From NCBI GenBank assembly GCA_027064745.1, contig JAMOPD010000393.1, forward strand, positions 1 through 5,704: a DNA stretch of 5,704 nt. The letters run 5' to 3'. The notes beneath the pieces are model-generated. The model worked only from the letters and a program-made list of their open reading frames with translations, did not search any database and had not been told where the DNA came from. This document shows positions 1 to 5,226 of this stretch, in pieces. The stretch is from Thermococcaceae archaeon. Its GTDB lineage: Archaea > Methanobacteriota_B > Thermococci > Thermococcales > Thermococcaceae. How positions within the stretch are numbered: the first letter of the stretch is position 1; each line of letters starts with the position of its first letter. A program made the position numbers and the translations under genes.

Positions 1-151
1 TTTTCGTAACCGCATTCTTCTCAATCCACATCCTGAGGGCCTCGGTGACTGCAATTCCTAATGCGCCTTTCTTTGATCCGTATCTCCTTCCAACCGCGAG
101 CCTAAATTCCTCATCCAGCTCGTCTGGGATCAGAACGTGCAGTTGCCCCAT
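1..151 (-). CDS. Ribbon-helix-helix antitoxin/regulator (VapB-like), 3' end outside window
   Basis: This is the N-terminal 50 residues of a small DNA-binding protein; the rest lies beyond base 1. It starts MGQLHVLIPDELDEEF, a typical ribbon-helix-helix opening in which a short beta strand (QLHVLIP) pairs with that of a second subunit to contact DNA. It is followed by helix 1 (about residues 10-20), a turn with GSKKGAL (25-31), and helix 2 (ITEALRMWIEKN-like, about 33-46). The ATG at 151-149 is preceded by GAGGTGA (165-159), seven bases upstream, which fixes the start. Archaeal proteins of this shape are usually VapB-type antitoxins that repress their own promoter and pair with a PIN-domain ribonuclease. 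Any partner gene would lie downstream, outside the window, so the toxin-antitoxin role is inferred. A stand-alone regulator is the alternative. Confidence 0.75.
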   Translation of the reverse strand, partial: MGQLHVLIPDELDEEFRLAVGRRYGSKKGALGIAVTEALRMWIEKNAVTK

Positions 152-219
152 TACTATCTCACCTCGTTCAAATTCTCATGGTAGTGTACACGAGTTCTTA
201 TGTAATTATGTAGATTTGC

Positions 220-233
220 AAGTTTATAAACTT
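220..233 (-). promoter_or_regulatory. Palindromic TATA box, putative promoter/operator of the RHH gene
   Basis: AAGTTTATAAACTT is a perfect 14-base palindrome containing a TATA-like core. On the minus strand, initiation about 25 bases away would fall near 195-200, giving a leader of roughly 45 bases ahead of the RHH start at 151. The expected start lies on the direct repeat TTATGTAA/TTATGTAG (198-213). A second short palindrome, GTGTACAC, lies at 184-191. RHH proteins commonly bind short repeats over their own promoter, so these are candidate autoregulatory sites. Binding is inferred. Confidence 0.45.
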
Positions 234-264
234 TGAGAAATGGGCATTTTTTATGCTCTTATAC

Positions 265-272
265 TATATAAA
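265..272 (-). promoter_or_regulatory. Second TATA-like box facing the RHH gene
   Basis: Read on the minus strand this is GAAAAC followed by TTTATATA, close to an archaeal BRE plus TATA box. Initiation would fall near 240 and give a leader of about 90 bases to the RHH start. It may be the main promoter, or an alternative to the palindromic box at 220-233. The core is nearly symmetric, so plus-strand use cannot be excluded. Confidence 0.4.
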
Positions 273-387
273 GTTTTCAATTCAGATTCTGGCCACCTTA
301 AGAGCTTTTTATTCCGTAAACATTTGTTTGCTCCCTTTTGTATATCTCACGGCAAGAAATGGTGGTGGTTAAAAGTGAGACCCAATA

Positions 388-401
388 ATTATTTAATTAA
401 T
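388..401 (+). promoter_or_regulatory. Putative TATA region for the 304-residue gene
   Basis: The A/T-only stretch ATTATTTAATTAAT lies about 65-75 bases ahead of the ATG at 465. It would place transcription initiation near 420, leaving a leader that includes the GGTGG ribosome binding site. The small inverted repeat GCATA-N5-TATGC (406-420) sits at that start and could be an operator. A competing box, ATATAAAAA at 438-446, would start transcription almost at the ATG and so exclude the ribosome binding site, which makes it less likely. Confidence 0.3.
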
Positions 402-464
402 TAGAGCATAGAAATTATGCAGATCAATTACTCATGGATATAAAAACAACTGGGGTGGCAGATA

Positions 465-1379
465 ATGAAAAGGGAGGAAATTAAAGAAATTATTGGGTTG
501 CTTTACGGACTCATGGAGCCGGGAGAATTGAAACTGAAATGCATTAAGGTGACTCCGGGAATAAATGCTTTACTGGATATTTTAGCTTCAGGATGGTACC
601 CTAAGGACCCGGCCCAAGAACAGATAGTTTACACCCTTGAAGATCTGCTGGTCCTAGGGCATATCCTTAATTTAATTGAAACCCCTGAAGAGCTAGAGAG
701 TGCTCTCGAAGAGATTTTAGAGCATAAAGAAGCAAGAAAGAACTGGATTCACAGGCTGAACAAATACCGGAAAGATAAGAGGCGGGACAAGGTTCTCCAG
801 AGATATGAGAATGTGCTGAACACAATCCTATCTAGATGGAAAATGGACATCAAGGTTCCATGGACTAAAGTGCCTATCCCCGCTGTGGTCTTTGTTGACG
901 CTTTGAAAACACTGAACAAGGATTCCCGGACTGTAAAGAAAAGTCTGCTGGAATTTGAGTCTTTGGGATTAATCAAAATTAAAGCCTGCACATCACTCAA
1001 CTTGGACTCGTGTACCGATATATCAACGCTGGCTAGGAAACTTACTGAAACATTTCACAGAACCCGCAATAAGAAGAAAGCTGAAGAGGAGATATCTCGC
1101 ATATTGATAGACACAGGGCTTTCTGAAGTTTCTCCTTCATTATTGGCCAAAACCTTGGACATCCTCAAAGAAAAGAACCGGTCTCTGGTGGAAAAATACC
1201 AGCTTCTTCTCGATGAAATGGTAACTGCCATCTCAACGTCGAGGGTCTACTCTCCCACTATAATAATAGAGCTCCTCATACTTCCGCTCCAAACTACTGA
1301 AAAAGCCTTAGATGAAGCCACAATCAAAGAGATTATTGGGGATATTTACCGCTCTAAGAATGTCCCACCTGAAGAGTGA
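465..1379 (+). CDS. Uncharacterised 304-residue helical protein
   Basis: I do not recognise this protein. It is complete: ATG at 465 with GGTGG (454-458) six bases upstream, ending in tandem in-frame stops TGA TAA. It is mostly predicted helix and strongly charged, with no signal peptide or membrane segment, so it is probably cytoplasmic. Residues 95-113 are very basic (RLNKYRKDKRRDK). Residues about 138-173 end in a helix followed by SLGLIKIKA, which resembles a winged-helix recognition helix and wing. A second basic/acidic helical stretch spans 198-215. IKEIIG occurs both at residues 6-11 and at 287-292, with similar DNA under both. The transporter gene follows 46 bases downstream after a T-rich stretch, so co-transcription is uncertain. 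A DNA-binding or regulatory role is only a guess. Confidence 0.75.
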   Translation: MKREEIKEIIGLLYGLMEPGELKLKCIKVTPGINALLDILASGWYPKDPAQEQIVYTLEDLLVLGHILNLIETPEELESALEEILEHKEARKNWIHRLNKYRKDKRRDKVLQRYENVLNTILSRWKMDIKVPWTKVPIPAVVFVDALKTLNKDSRTVKKSLLEFESLGLIKIKACTSLNLDSCTDISTLARKLTETFHRTRNKKKAEEEISRILIDTGLSEVSPSLLAKTLDILKEKNRSLVEKYQLLLDEMVTAISTSRVYSPTIIIELLILPLQTTEKALDEATIKEIIGDIYRSKNVPPEE

Positions 1380-1382
1380 TAA

Positions 1383-1394
1383 CTTTTTATTTTT
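1383..1394 (+). terminator. T-rich terminator after the 304-residue gene
   Basis: CTTTTTATTTTT directly follows the tandem stop codons at 1377-1382. Archaeal transcription commonly ends at such T runs without a hairpin. The same stretch could also act as a weak TATA-like box for the transporter, whose start is 32 bases further on. Confidence 0.4.
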
Positions 1395-1425
1395 CCTGCT
1401 CCTTAATTGGGGCGGTGGATGTTAA

Positions 1426-2637
1426 GTGGACCTGGTTAGGAAATACAAGCTCTTTTATGCCCTCATGAACGTTGGATTCGTAGGAAACATTCTCGTCATC
1501 TACTACCTAACCAAAGGCTTCAACTACGCCCAAATAGGAATCGCAACAGCAGTAATGACCGCCGGATACGTCCTCTTCGAAGTCCCAACCGGAGTAGTAG
1601 CCGACAAAATCAGCCGAAAACTAAGCGTCCTCATCGGACTAACCATTCACGCCCTCGGCCTCCTCGTCCTAATCCTCCTAAACAACTTCCCCCTCCTCAT
1701 ATTATACTCAATCCTCACCGCCCTCGGCGGAACATTCGCAAGCGGAAGCCTCCAAGCATGGCTATACGACAACCTCAAACACCTCGGCAGAGAAAAAGAA
1801 TACCGCCAACTCATGAAAGACATCAAAACCATAACCCTACCCCTCTCAGCCACAACCGTCATAATCGGCGGATTCCTCGCCCAATACTACGGCTTCACCC
1901 TCCCCTTAGCCTTAACACTCCTCGCTGAGATAATAACCATTGTAGTGGCCTACACGATTCCGGAGTATGAGTTCCAGAAGCCCGAACGCTCCTACCTCAA
2001 ACACACCTTTGAAGCTTCCAAAAAACTCCTTCGGCCAGAACTCCTCTGGCTCATAATTCTCTCAATCACCGTCTCAATGCAGGTAAACCAGTTCAGAAAG
2101 TTCTTCGAACCTTATCTCGGAGACATACTCGCCAAGAGGTTAAATACAACCCTTATTGGAACGCTCGGAATCCTCGGAGTGGTTGAAGCCATCGTCAAAG
2201 TCGTTCCAAGGCTTATAGGAATCCGCCTCAGAGACGAATGGAGCGTCAAAGCCTACTCTCTCGCTCCAGTTATTATCCCGCTCTTAACGGCCCTCTCCGT
2301 GATTTACCAGAACCCACTCTGGATAATCGCCTTGGGAATCGTGGTTACAATAGTTAATACTGCCTTCGGCTTCAACGTCTCGATTGAACTCCAGCATCGA
2401 ATACCGAGCGAAGAACGGGCCACTATAATGTCTCTGGACATGATGGTCTCAGCGTTAGTTATGAGTGCGTTTTACTTCATCTACGGTTTCGTCGTGGACT
2501 GGCTGGGACTGGCTGAAGCGAGGTTAGTCTTTGCCTTAATCCTTCTCGGTGCTGGGGTTTCATTGAAGGCTGGAGAACTCTTAGGCCCGCTCAGAGACGT
2601 TCTAAAGCTCAAACACATGGAAGCTATGATCAAATAA
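1426..2637 (+). CDS. Major facilitator superfamily transporter
   Basis: This 403-residue inner-membrane transporter, of unknown substrate, has the usual MFS length of about 400 residues and 11-12 hydrophobic segments. The cytoplasmic loop between helices 2 and 3 carries a motif-A-like signature, EVPTGVVADKISRK (52-65), with Asp60 and Arg64. The tail of the central loop is basic (FQKPERSYLKH, 183-193). IPSEERATIMSL (326-337) matches a motif common in MFS proteins of this branch. Translation starts at GTG 1426, seven bases after GGTGG (1414-1418). The ATG at 1419 lies in another frame and stops after six codons. Codons 23-166 (bases 1492-1923) nearly all end in A or C, while the rest of the gene is mixed, suggesting a mosaic origin. 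Export of small molecules or drugs is possible but not shown. Confidence 0.9.
   Translation: MDLVRKYKLFYALMNVGFVGNILVIYYLTKGFNYAQIGIATAVMTAGYVLFEVPTGVVADKISRKLSVLIGLTIHALGLLVLILLNNFPLLILYSILTALGGTFASGSLQAWLYDNLKHLGREKEYRQLMKDIKTITLPLSATTVIIGGFLAQYYGFTLPLALTLLAEIITIVVAYTIPEYEFQKPERSYLKHTFEASKKLLRPELLWLIILSITVSMQVNQFRKFFEPYLGDILAKRLNTTLIGTLGILGVVEAIVKVVPRLIGIRLRDEWSVKAYSLAPVIIPLLTALSVIYQNPLWIIALGIVVTIVNTAFGFNVSIELQHRIPSEERATIMSLDMMVSALVMSAFYFIYGFVVDWLGLAEARLVFALILLGAGVSLKAGELLGPLRDVLKLKHMEAMIK
1492..1923 (+). other. Block of A/C-ending codons within the MFS gene
   Basis: Of 144 consecutive codons, 140 end in A or C. The exceptions are two ATG and one TGG, which have no synonym, and a single ATT. 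In the next 19 codons (1924-1980), 12 end in G or T. The left edge is also fairly clear, since codons at 1426-1491 include GTG, CTG, GTT, AGG, AAG, TTT, TAT, GTT and ATT. The block covers roughly the first five membrane helices. It may mark recombination with a homologue of different codon habit, or a local compositional preference. Confidence 0.85.
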
Positions 2638-2649
2638 ACTTTGATTGGG

Positions 2650-2669
2650 CTTTGTTTTTGTTTTAATTT
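2650..2669 (+). terminator. T-rich terminator after the MFS gene
   Basis: CTTTGTTTTTGTTTTAATTT begins 12 bases after the transporter stop codon. It contains runs of five and four T with no convincing hairpin before it, the usual archaeal intrinsic terminator form. It separates the transporter from the AbiE operon. Confidence 0.6.
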
Positions 2670-2717
2670 AATCTTGTATCTTGCTTTGGATGATATCCGA
2701 GGAATCTGTGCATCTCC

Positions 2718-2736
2718 CAGCTAAGTCATCCAGCTG
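2718..2736. repeat. Short inverted repeat upstream of the AbiE promoter
   Basis: CAGCT and AGCTG arms are separated by nine bases, about 30 bases ahead of the putative AbiE TATA box. AbiEi antitoxins are known to bind inverted repeats at their own promoter, so this is a candidate operator. The arms are only five bases long and may be chance. Confidence 0.2.
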
Positions 2737-2765
2737 AAAGCATGAGGTACTTAATTTCCACAACC

Positions 2766-2773
2766 TTTATATT
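2766..2773 (+). promoter_or_regulatory. TATA box of the AbiE operon
   Basis: TTTATATT lies 50 bases before the abiEi start codon and closely resembles the thermococcal TATA consensus. Initiation about 25 bases downstream, near 2795, would leave a leader of roughly 28 bases containing the GGTGA ribosome binding site (2812-2816). AbiEi-like proteins usually repress their own operon, so this promoter is likely autoregulated. Confidence 0.55.
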
Positions 2774-2822
2774 CAAAAATTCTCATTTTTATCCAGTTAT
2801 ATTGTGATTATGGTGAGAAAAT

Positions 2823-3593
2823 ATGAATACCACAGAGGTCTTAAGAAGGCTCTCCGAACTGGGGGATGTCTTCACCAAGAAGGAGGCCCAAGAGAAGCTT
2901 GGCATAACTACAAGACAGCTAAACTACTACCTTAACATGCTCCTCAGAGAGGGATTTCTTCGGAGAATCGCCAAGGGCATCTATACCCTCTCCCTAGAAC
3001 CTGGAAGGGCCTCTTCGCCTCACGAGTTCCTTTTGGGCCAGTTGTTGGTGCCTAACGGGGCAGTTGCATACTGGTCCGCCCTCAACTACTACGGGTTGAC
3101 TGAGCAGATTCCAAGAACGGTTTTCATCCAAACTCCAGTAAAGAGAGGCTATCAGAAGCTCATAGTACTCGACGGTAAGAGGTTTAAGGTAGTCGTAGTC
3201 AGCCCCGAGAAGTTTTTTGGAATCGGTACTATACGTCTTGGACGCAGGGAGGTTCGGATAACAGATCCAGAAAAGACGATAGTGGACTGCCTGGACAAGC
3301 CTAAGTACTGCGGGGGAATAATCGAGGTCGTTAAGGCTCTCAAGAACGCGAGGCTGGATTATGAAAAGTTGCTGGAATATGCTGAACGGATGAAGAGCAA
3401 GGCCATCCTGAAGCGTTTGGGATTTTTAAGTGAGAAGCTGGGGCTTGGGATTGAGAAGGAAATCAGACTTTCTGAAAATGATAAGAAGAGCTTTGCACTC
3501 CTCGATCCCTCAATGCCTCAGGGAGGCCGCTTCAGCTATCGGTGGGGCCTGAGAATCAACGTTCCGGAGGATTATTGGGGGGAGGTAGAATGA
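2823..3593 (+). CDS. abiEi: AbiEi-type antitoxin / autorepressor (type IV toxin-antitoxin)
   Basis: This complete 256-residue protein matches the AbiEi family ('transcriptional regulator of viral defence'). Residues 1-56 form a winged helix-turn-helix: FTKKEAQEKLGI, recognition helix TTRQLNYYLNMLLREG, and wing RRIAKGIYTL. The antitoxin domain follows, with family landmarks at AYWSALNYYGLTEQIP (82-97), VFIQT (100-104), RITDPEKTIVDCLD (145-158) and the C-terminal RWGLRINVPEDYW (240-252). The start is ATG 2823, six bases after GGTGA. The gene ends inside the start of the toxin gene (ATGA at 3590-3593), so the two are translationally coupled. In studied AbiE systems this protein represses the operon and counters the toxin without tight protein binding. 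Family membership is clear; activity here is inferred. Confidence 0.92.
   Translation: MNTTEVLRRLSELGDVFTKKEAQEKLGITTRQLNYYLNMLLREGFLRRIAKGIYTLSLEPGRASSPHEFLLGQLLVPNGAVAYWSALNYYGLTEQIPRTVFIQTPVKRGYQKLIVLDGKRFKVVVVSPEKFFGIGTIRLGRREVRITDPEKTIVDCLDKPKYCGGIIEVVKALKNARLDYEKLLEYAERMKSKAILKRLGFLSEKLGLGIEKEIRLSENDKKSFALLDPSMPQGGRFSYRWGLRINVPEDYWGEVE
3581..3586 (+). promoter_or_regulatory. Ribosome binding site fixing the AbiEii start
   Basis: GGAGGT, within the longer G-rich run beginning at 3577, lies three bases ahead of ATG 3590. It makes that ATG the true start rather than the in-frame GTG at 3542, which would add 16 residues unlike the family. The site lies inside the end of abiEi. Confidence 0.85.
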
Positions 3594-4429
3594 TTGAAGA
3601 CGAGATAAAGACCCTGAGTTCTGAGCTTGGGGTTCCGGTTTTTACTGTTGAGAAGGACTATGCTATAAGCTGGATGCTCTATGGGCTCTGGAAGTCAAAG
3701 TTTTGGAGGATATTGGCCTTCAAGGGAGGTACCTGCCTGAAAAAAGCTTATTTTTCAGACTACCGGTTTTCCGAGGACCTTGACTACACCCTGCTTTTAG
3801 AGGAGCCGGATATAGGGGATGTCCAAGCTAAAATAGCTGAAGCCGTTGAAGCGGCCAATGAGGGGCCCGTTCAGTTCCTTGATTTTGAACTGAGGCCAAG
3901 ATACGGAGTGAAGCTTTTTCCGGGAGAGCTTCTTGGGTTTGAAGTTCGGATTCCGTTTAGACTGCTCAGCAGAACCGGAAATCCTCCGAAGATTAAGATG
4001 GACATAACCCTCGGAAAGTATGAGAAGATACTGCTACCTCTCCAAGAAAGGCCGATTCTGCATGGGTATTCAGACAGCCCAAGGTTTTCCGTAGTAAGCG
4101 TTAGGGCTTACAGCTTGGAGGAAATACTGGCTGAGAAAATCAGGTCTCTGTTCCAGAGGACGAGGCCGAGGGATTTGTATGATATATGGTTTCTAAAAAG
4201 CGTTGCTGACCTGAGAAGTGTGACTCAGATACTCCGTCCTAAGCTTGAGGCTAAGCGTGTTGAACCGGATGTGAATGCGCTTCAAGGCAGAAAGCCCTAC
4301 TATGAAAGGGCCTGGGAGAGCAGTCTGGGTCATCAGTTGAGAGAACTTCCAGAATTTAGTACCGTGTGGAACGATGTTCTAGAGTTAGTGAAGGAGGTTC
4401 TAAGTAAGCTGGGCAGTTTCGAGGAGTAG
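3590..4429 (+). CDS. abiEii: AbiEii-type nucleotidyltransferase toxin (type IV toxin-antitoxin)
   Basis: This is a 279-residue member of the AbiEii/AbiGii (DUF1814) nucleotidyltransferase family, complete in length and motifs. FKGGTCLKK (44-52) is the nucleotide-binding loop. RFSEDLDY (59-66) carries the paired catalytic aspartates Asp63 and Asp65. KIKMDIT (134-140) supplies a further conserved Asp138. SLEEILAEKIRSLFQR (175-190) followed by RPRDLYDIW (192-200) is the conserved C-terminal block. No key residue is missing, so the toxin should be active. Relatives slow growth by nucleotidyl transfer; mycobacterial MenT3 modifies tRNA acceptor ends. The target here is unknown. The protein is cytoplasmic, with no membrane segments. 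Its start overlaps the abiEi stop by four bases. The likely role is phage defence by growth arrest, or stabilisation of the neighbouring DNA. Confidence 0.92.
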   Translation: MIEDEIKTLSSELGVPVFTVEKDYAISWMLYGLWKSKFWRILAFKGGTCLKKAYFSDYRFSEDLDYTLLLEEPDIGDVQAKIAEAVEAANEGPVQFLDFELRPRYGVKLFPGELLGFEVRIPFRLLSRTGNPPKIKMDITLGKYEKILLPLQERPILHGYSDSPRFSVVSVRAYSLEEILAEKIRSLFQRTRPRDLYDIWFLKSVADLRSVTQILRPKLEAKRVEPDVNALQGRKPYYERAWESSLGHQLRELPEFSTVWNDVLELVKEVLSKLGSFEE

Positions 4430-4474
4430 AATTCCTCCATACCTAACCTCTAAAAGTTTGGACCGAATTAAACT

Positions 4475-4482
4475 CCTTTTTA
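4475..4482 (+). terminator. Weak T-run terminator after the AbiE operon
   Basis: CCTTTTTA lies 46 bases after the abiEii stop. A small hairpin (GAGGA 4421-4425 with TCCTC 4433-4437) overlaps the stop codon but is not next to the T run. This is the best terminator candidate before the region shared with the convergent genes, but it is modest. Confidence 0.3.
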
Positions 4483-4768
4483 ATGAACCCATGCCTAGCT
4501 AATCTTTTAATTGCAACTGCAGTGAAACTCCTAATTGTTGTTGAGACTGAAACAAAAACTGTAGAAAATGGAAGTGAGTTCAAAGTTTAGGCTAAGAGCT
4601 CTGAATTAATGGAAACTCTAACAAAAGTTGCCAAGCTATAGAAGGCTATGCTAGTTATGAGCTAATAGATAAGTGTATACCCTGACAGCGATATGTTGAA
4701 TTATTAAAATTATGAATGCTCATAACAGAGCATTGAAGGGTCTGAGAAAGAAAGAGTTAGGAGTATAG
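4483..4768 (+). pseudogene. Possible decayed coding region
   Basis: Three short protein-like stretches follow one another in successive frames. ATG 4483 opens 35 codons (ending TVENGSEFKV) to TAG at 4588, then continues in frame as AKSSELMETLTKVAKL to TAG at 4639. The next frame reads EGYASYELIDKCIP, TGA, QRYVELLKL from 4641 to 4712. The third reads MNAHNRALKGLRKKELGV from 4712 to TAG at 4766. The charged, helix-like composition resembles a real gene broken by stops and frameshifts. No ribosome binding site precedes ATG 4483 and I do not recognise the family. Chance reading in A-rich DNA remains quite possible. Confidence 0.3.
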
Positions 4769-5043
4769 ATATGGAAAGCCCTTTTCTGTGTTCCCATGAG
4801 TTCTATAGTGTTTTATCAAATTCTATCCTGTTCTACCCAGTTTCATCCTGTTTCGTATCAGCTCCTCAGAATTCTGACGGATAATAGTTGGGCATTCCAA
4901 GTTCTCAGAAGATTTTCTAGAAACATTCATTTTCATACCTAAACTCACAATCTCCAAATCCAACACACGGTGAGTTACCCAGACTTGCTAAATTAATTTA
5001 GATTATTGGCTTTATTCAGAGTGAAAATCCAGCTGACGCACTA
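4769..5043. other. Intergenic region between convergent genes, no supported gene
   Basis: Apart from the 10-base repeat, this stretch shows only weak signals. A 37-codon minus-strand reading frame (4936-4823, starting MKMNVSRKSS) and a 57-codon plus-strand frame without a stop (4769-4939) are both too short and unlike anything recognised. A perfect palindrome, CTAAATTAATTTAG, occupies 4988-5001. No clear T-run terminator for the minus-strand gene ending at 5044 was seen. Confidence 0.5.
4801..4860. repeat. Degenerate 10-base tandem repeat
   Basis: Six consecutive 10-base units follow a consensus near TTCTATCCTG: TTCTATAGTG, TTTTATCAAA, TTCTATCCTG, TTCTACCCAG, TTTCATCCTG, TTTCGTATCA. TT opens every unit, and the unit before (TTCCCATGAG, 4791-4800) fits loosely. 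The period is close to one DNA helical turn and is not a multiple of three, so protein repeat coding is unlikely. Function is unknown. Confidence 0.5.
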
Positions 5044-5226
5044 TCATTGAAGATTCTGTTTGTATCTTTTTCCTTCTACAGTATCCCACCACTCATCTTC
5101 TGGTCTGTTCCAGTCTTCGGCTAAAATCGGCTCAATGTTCCTCAGCATTCCTAAAATAAACTCTTCATCTTCATCCTTTGGGTCACGACAAATTTTCTTT
5201 CTCTTCTTATCATAAATCAATGTCAC
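5044..5226 (-). CDS. Uncharacterised 60-residue acidic protein
   Basis: I do not recognise this small protein. A basic N-terminal stretch (YDKKRKKICR, residues 5-14) is followed by an acidic patch (DPKDEDEEF), a hydrophobic helix (ILGMLRNIEPILAE) and a tryptophan-rich acidic stretch (DWNRPEDEWWD). It is probably cytoplasmic. The preferred start is GTG 5226-5224, four bases after GGAGGGGAGG (5240-5231). TTG 5229 and TTG 5220 are alternatives. It overlaps the end of the upstream gene by 17 bases, which indicates one operon and coupled translation. The overlap and strong ribosome binding site make it likely to be real despite its size. It could modulate the upstream DNA-binding protein, but that is inference only. 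Confidence 0.6.
   Translation of the reverse strand: MTLIYDKKRKKICRDPKDEDEEFILGMLRNIEPILAEDWNRPEDEWWDTVEGKRYKQNLQ

Larger units (their letters stand above)
152..464. other. Divergent intergenic region with promoters of both flanking genes
   Basis: This A/T-rich gap separates the minus-strand RHH gene from the plus-strand gene at 465. It holds two TATA-like boxes facing the RHH gene, a palindrome and a direct repeat near its expected transcription start, and one or two TATA-like boxes facing the 304-residue gene. Nothing resembling a gene was seen between about 280 and 370 on either strand. No structured RNA could be supported by eye. Confidence 0.6.

Noticed and set aside
45..236. 63-codon plus-strand reading frame
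   Set aside because: It lies opposite the RHH gene, which has a good ribosome binding site and a recognisable fold; the plus-strand peptide is serine-rich and unlike a real protein.
749..1000. 83-codon minus-strand reading frame
   Set aside because: It lies wholly opposite the 304-residue gene, with no ribosome binding site or recognisable features.
1647..1862. 71-codon minus-strand reading frame inside the MFS gene
   Set aside because: It is a by-product of the A/C-ending codon block, which removes stops on the opposite strand; the arginine-rich peptide looks artificial.
3152..3343. 63-codon minus-strand reading frame within abiEi
   Set aside because: It is antisense to a well-supported gene and has no independent signals.
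3542..3589. Upstream GTG start for the AbiEii gene
   Set aside because: The 16 extra residues (MGPENQRSGG...) do not fit the family, while ATG 3590 has GGAGGT just upstream and an ATGA overlap with abiEi.
4801..4860. CRISPR array
   Set aside because: The units are 10 bases, directly abutting and degenerate, with no spacers.
4823..4936. Minus-strand 37-codon frame starting MKMNVSRKSS
   Set aside because: It is too short, has only a weak AGGT before its start, overlaps the repeat array and resembles no known protein.
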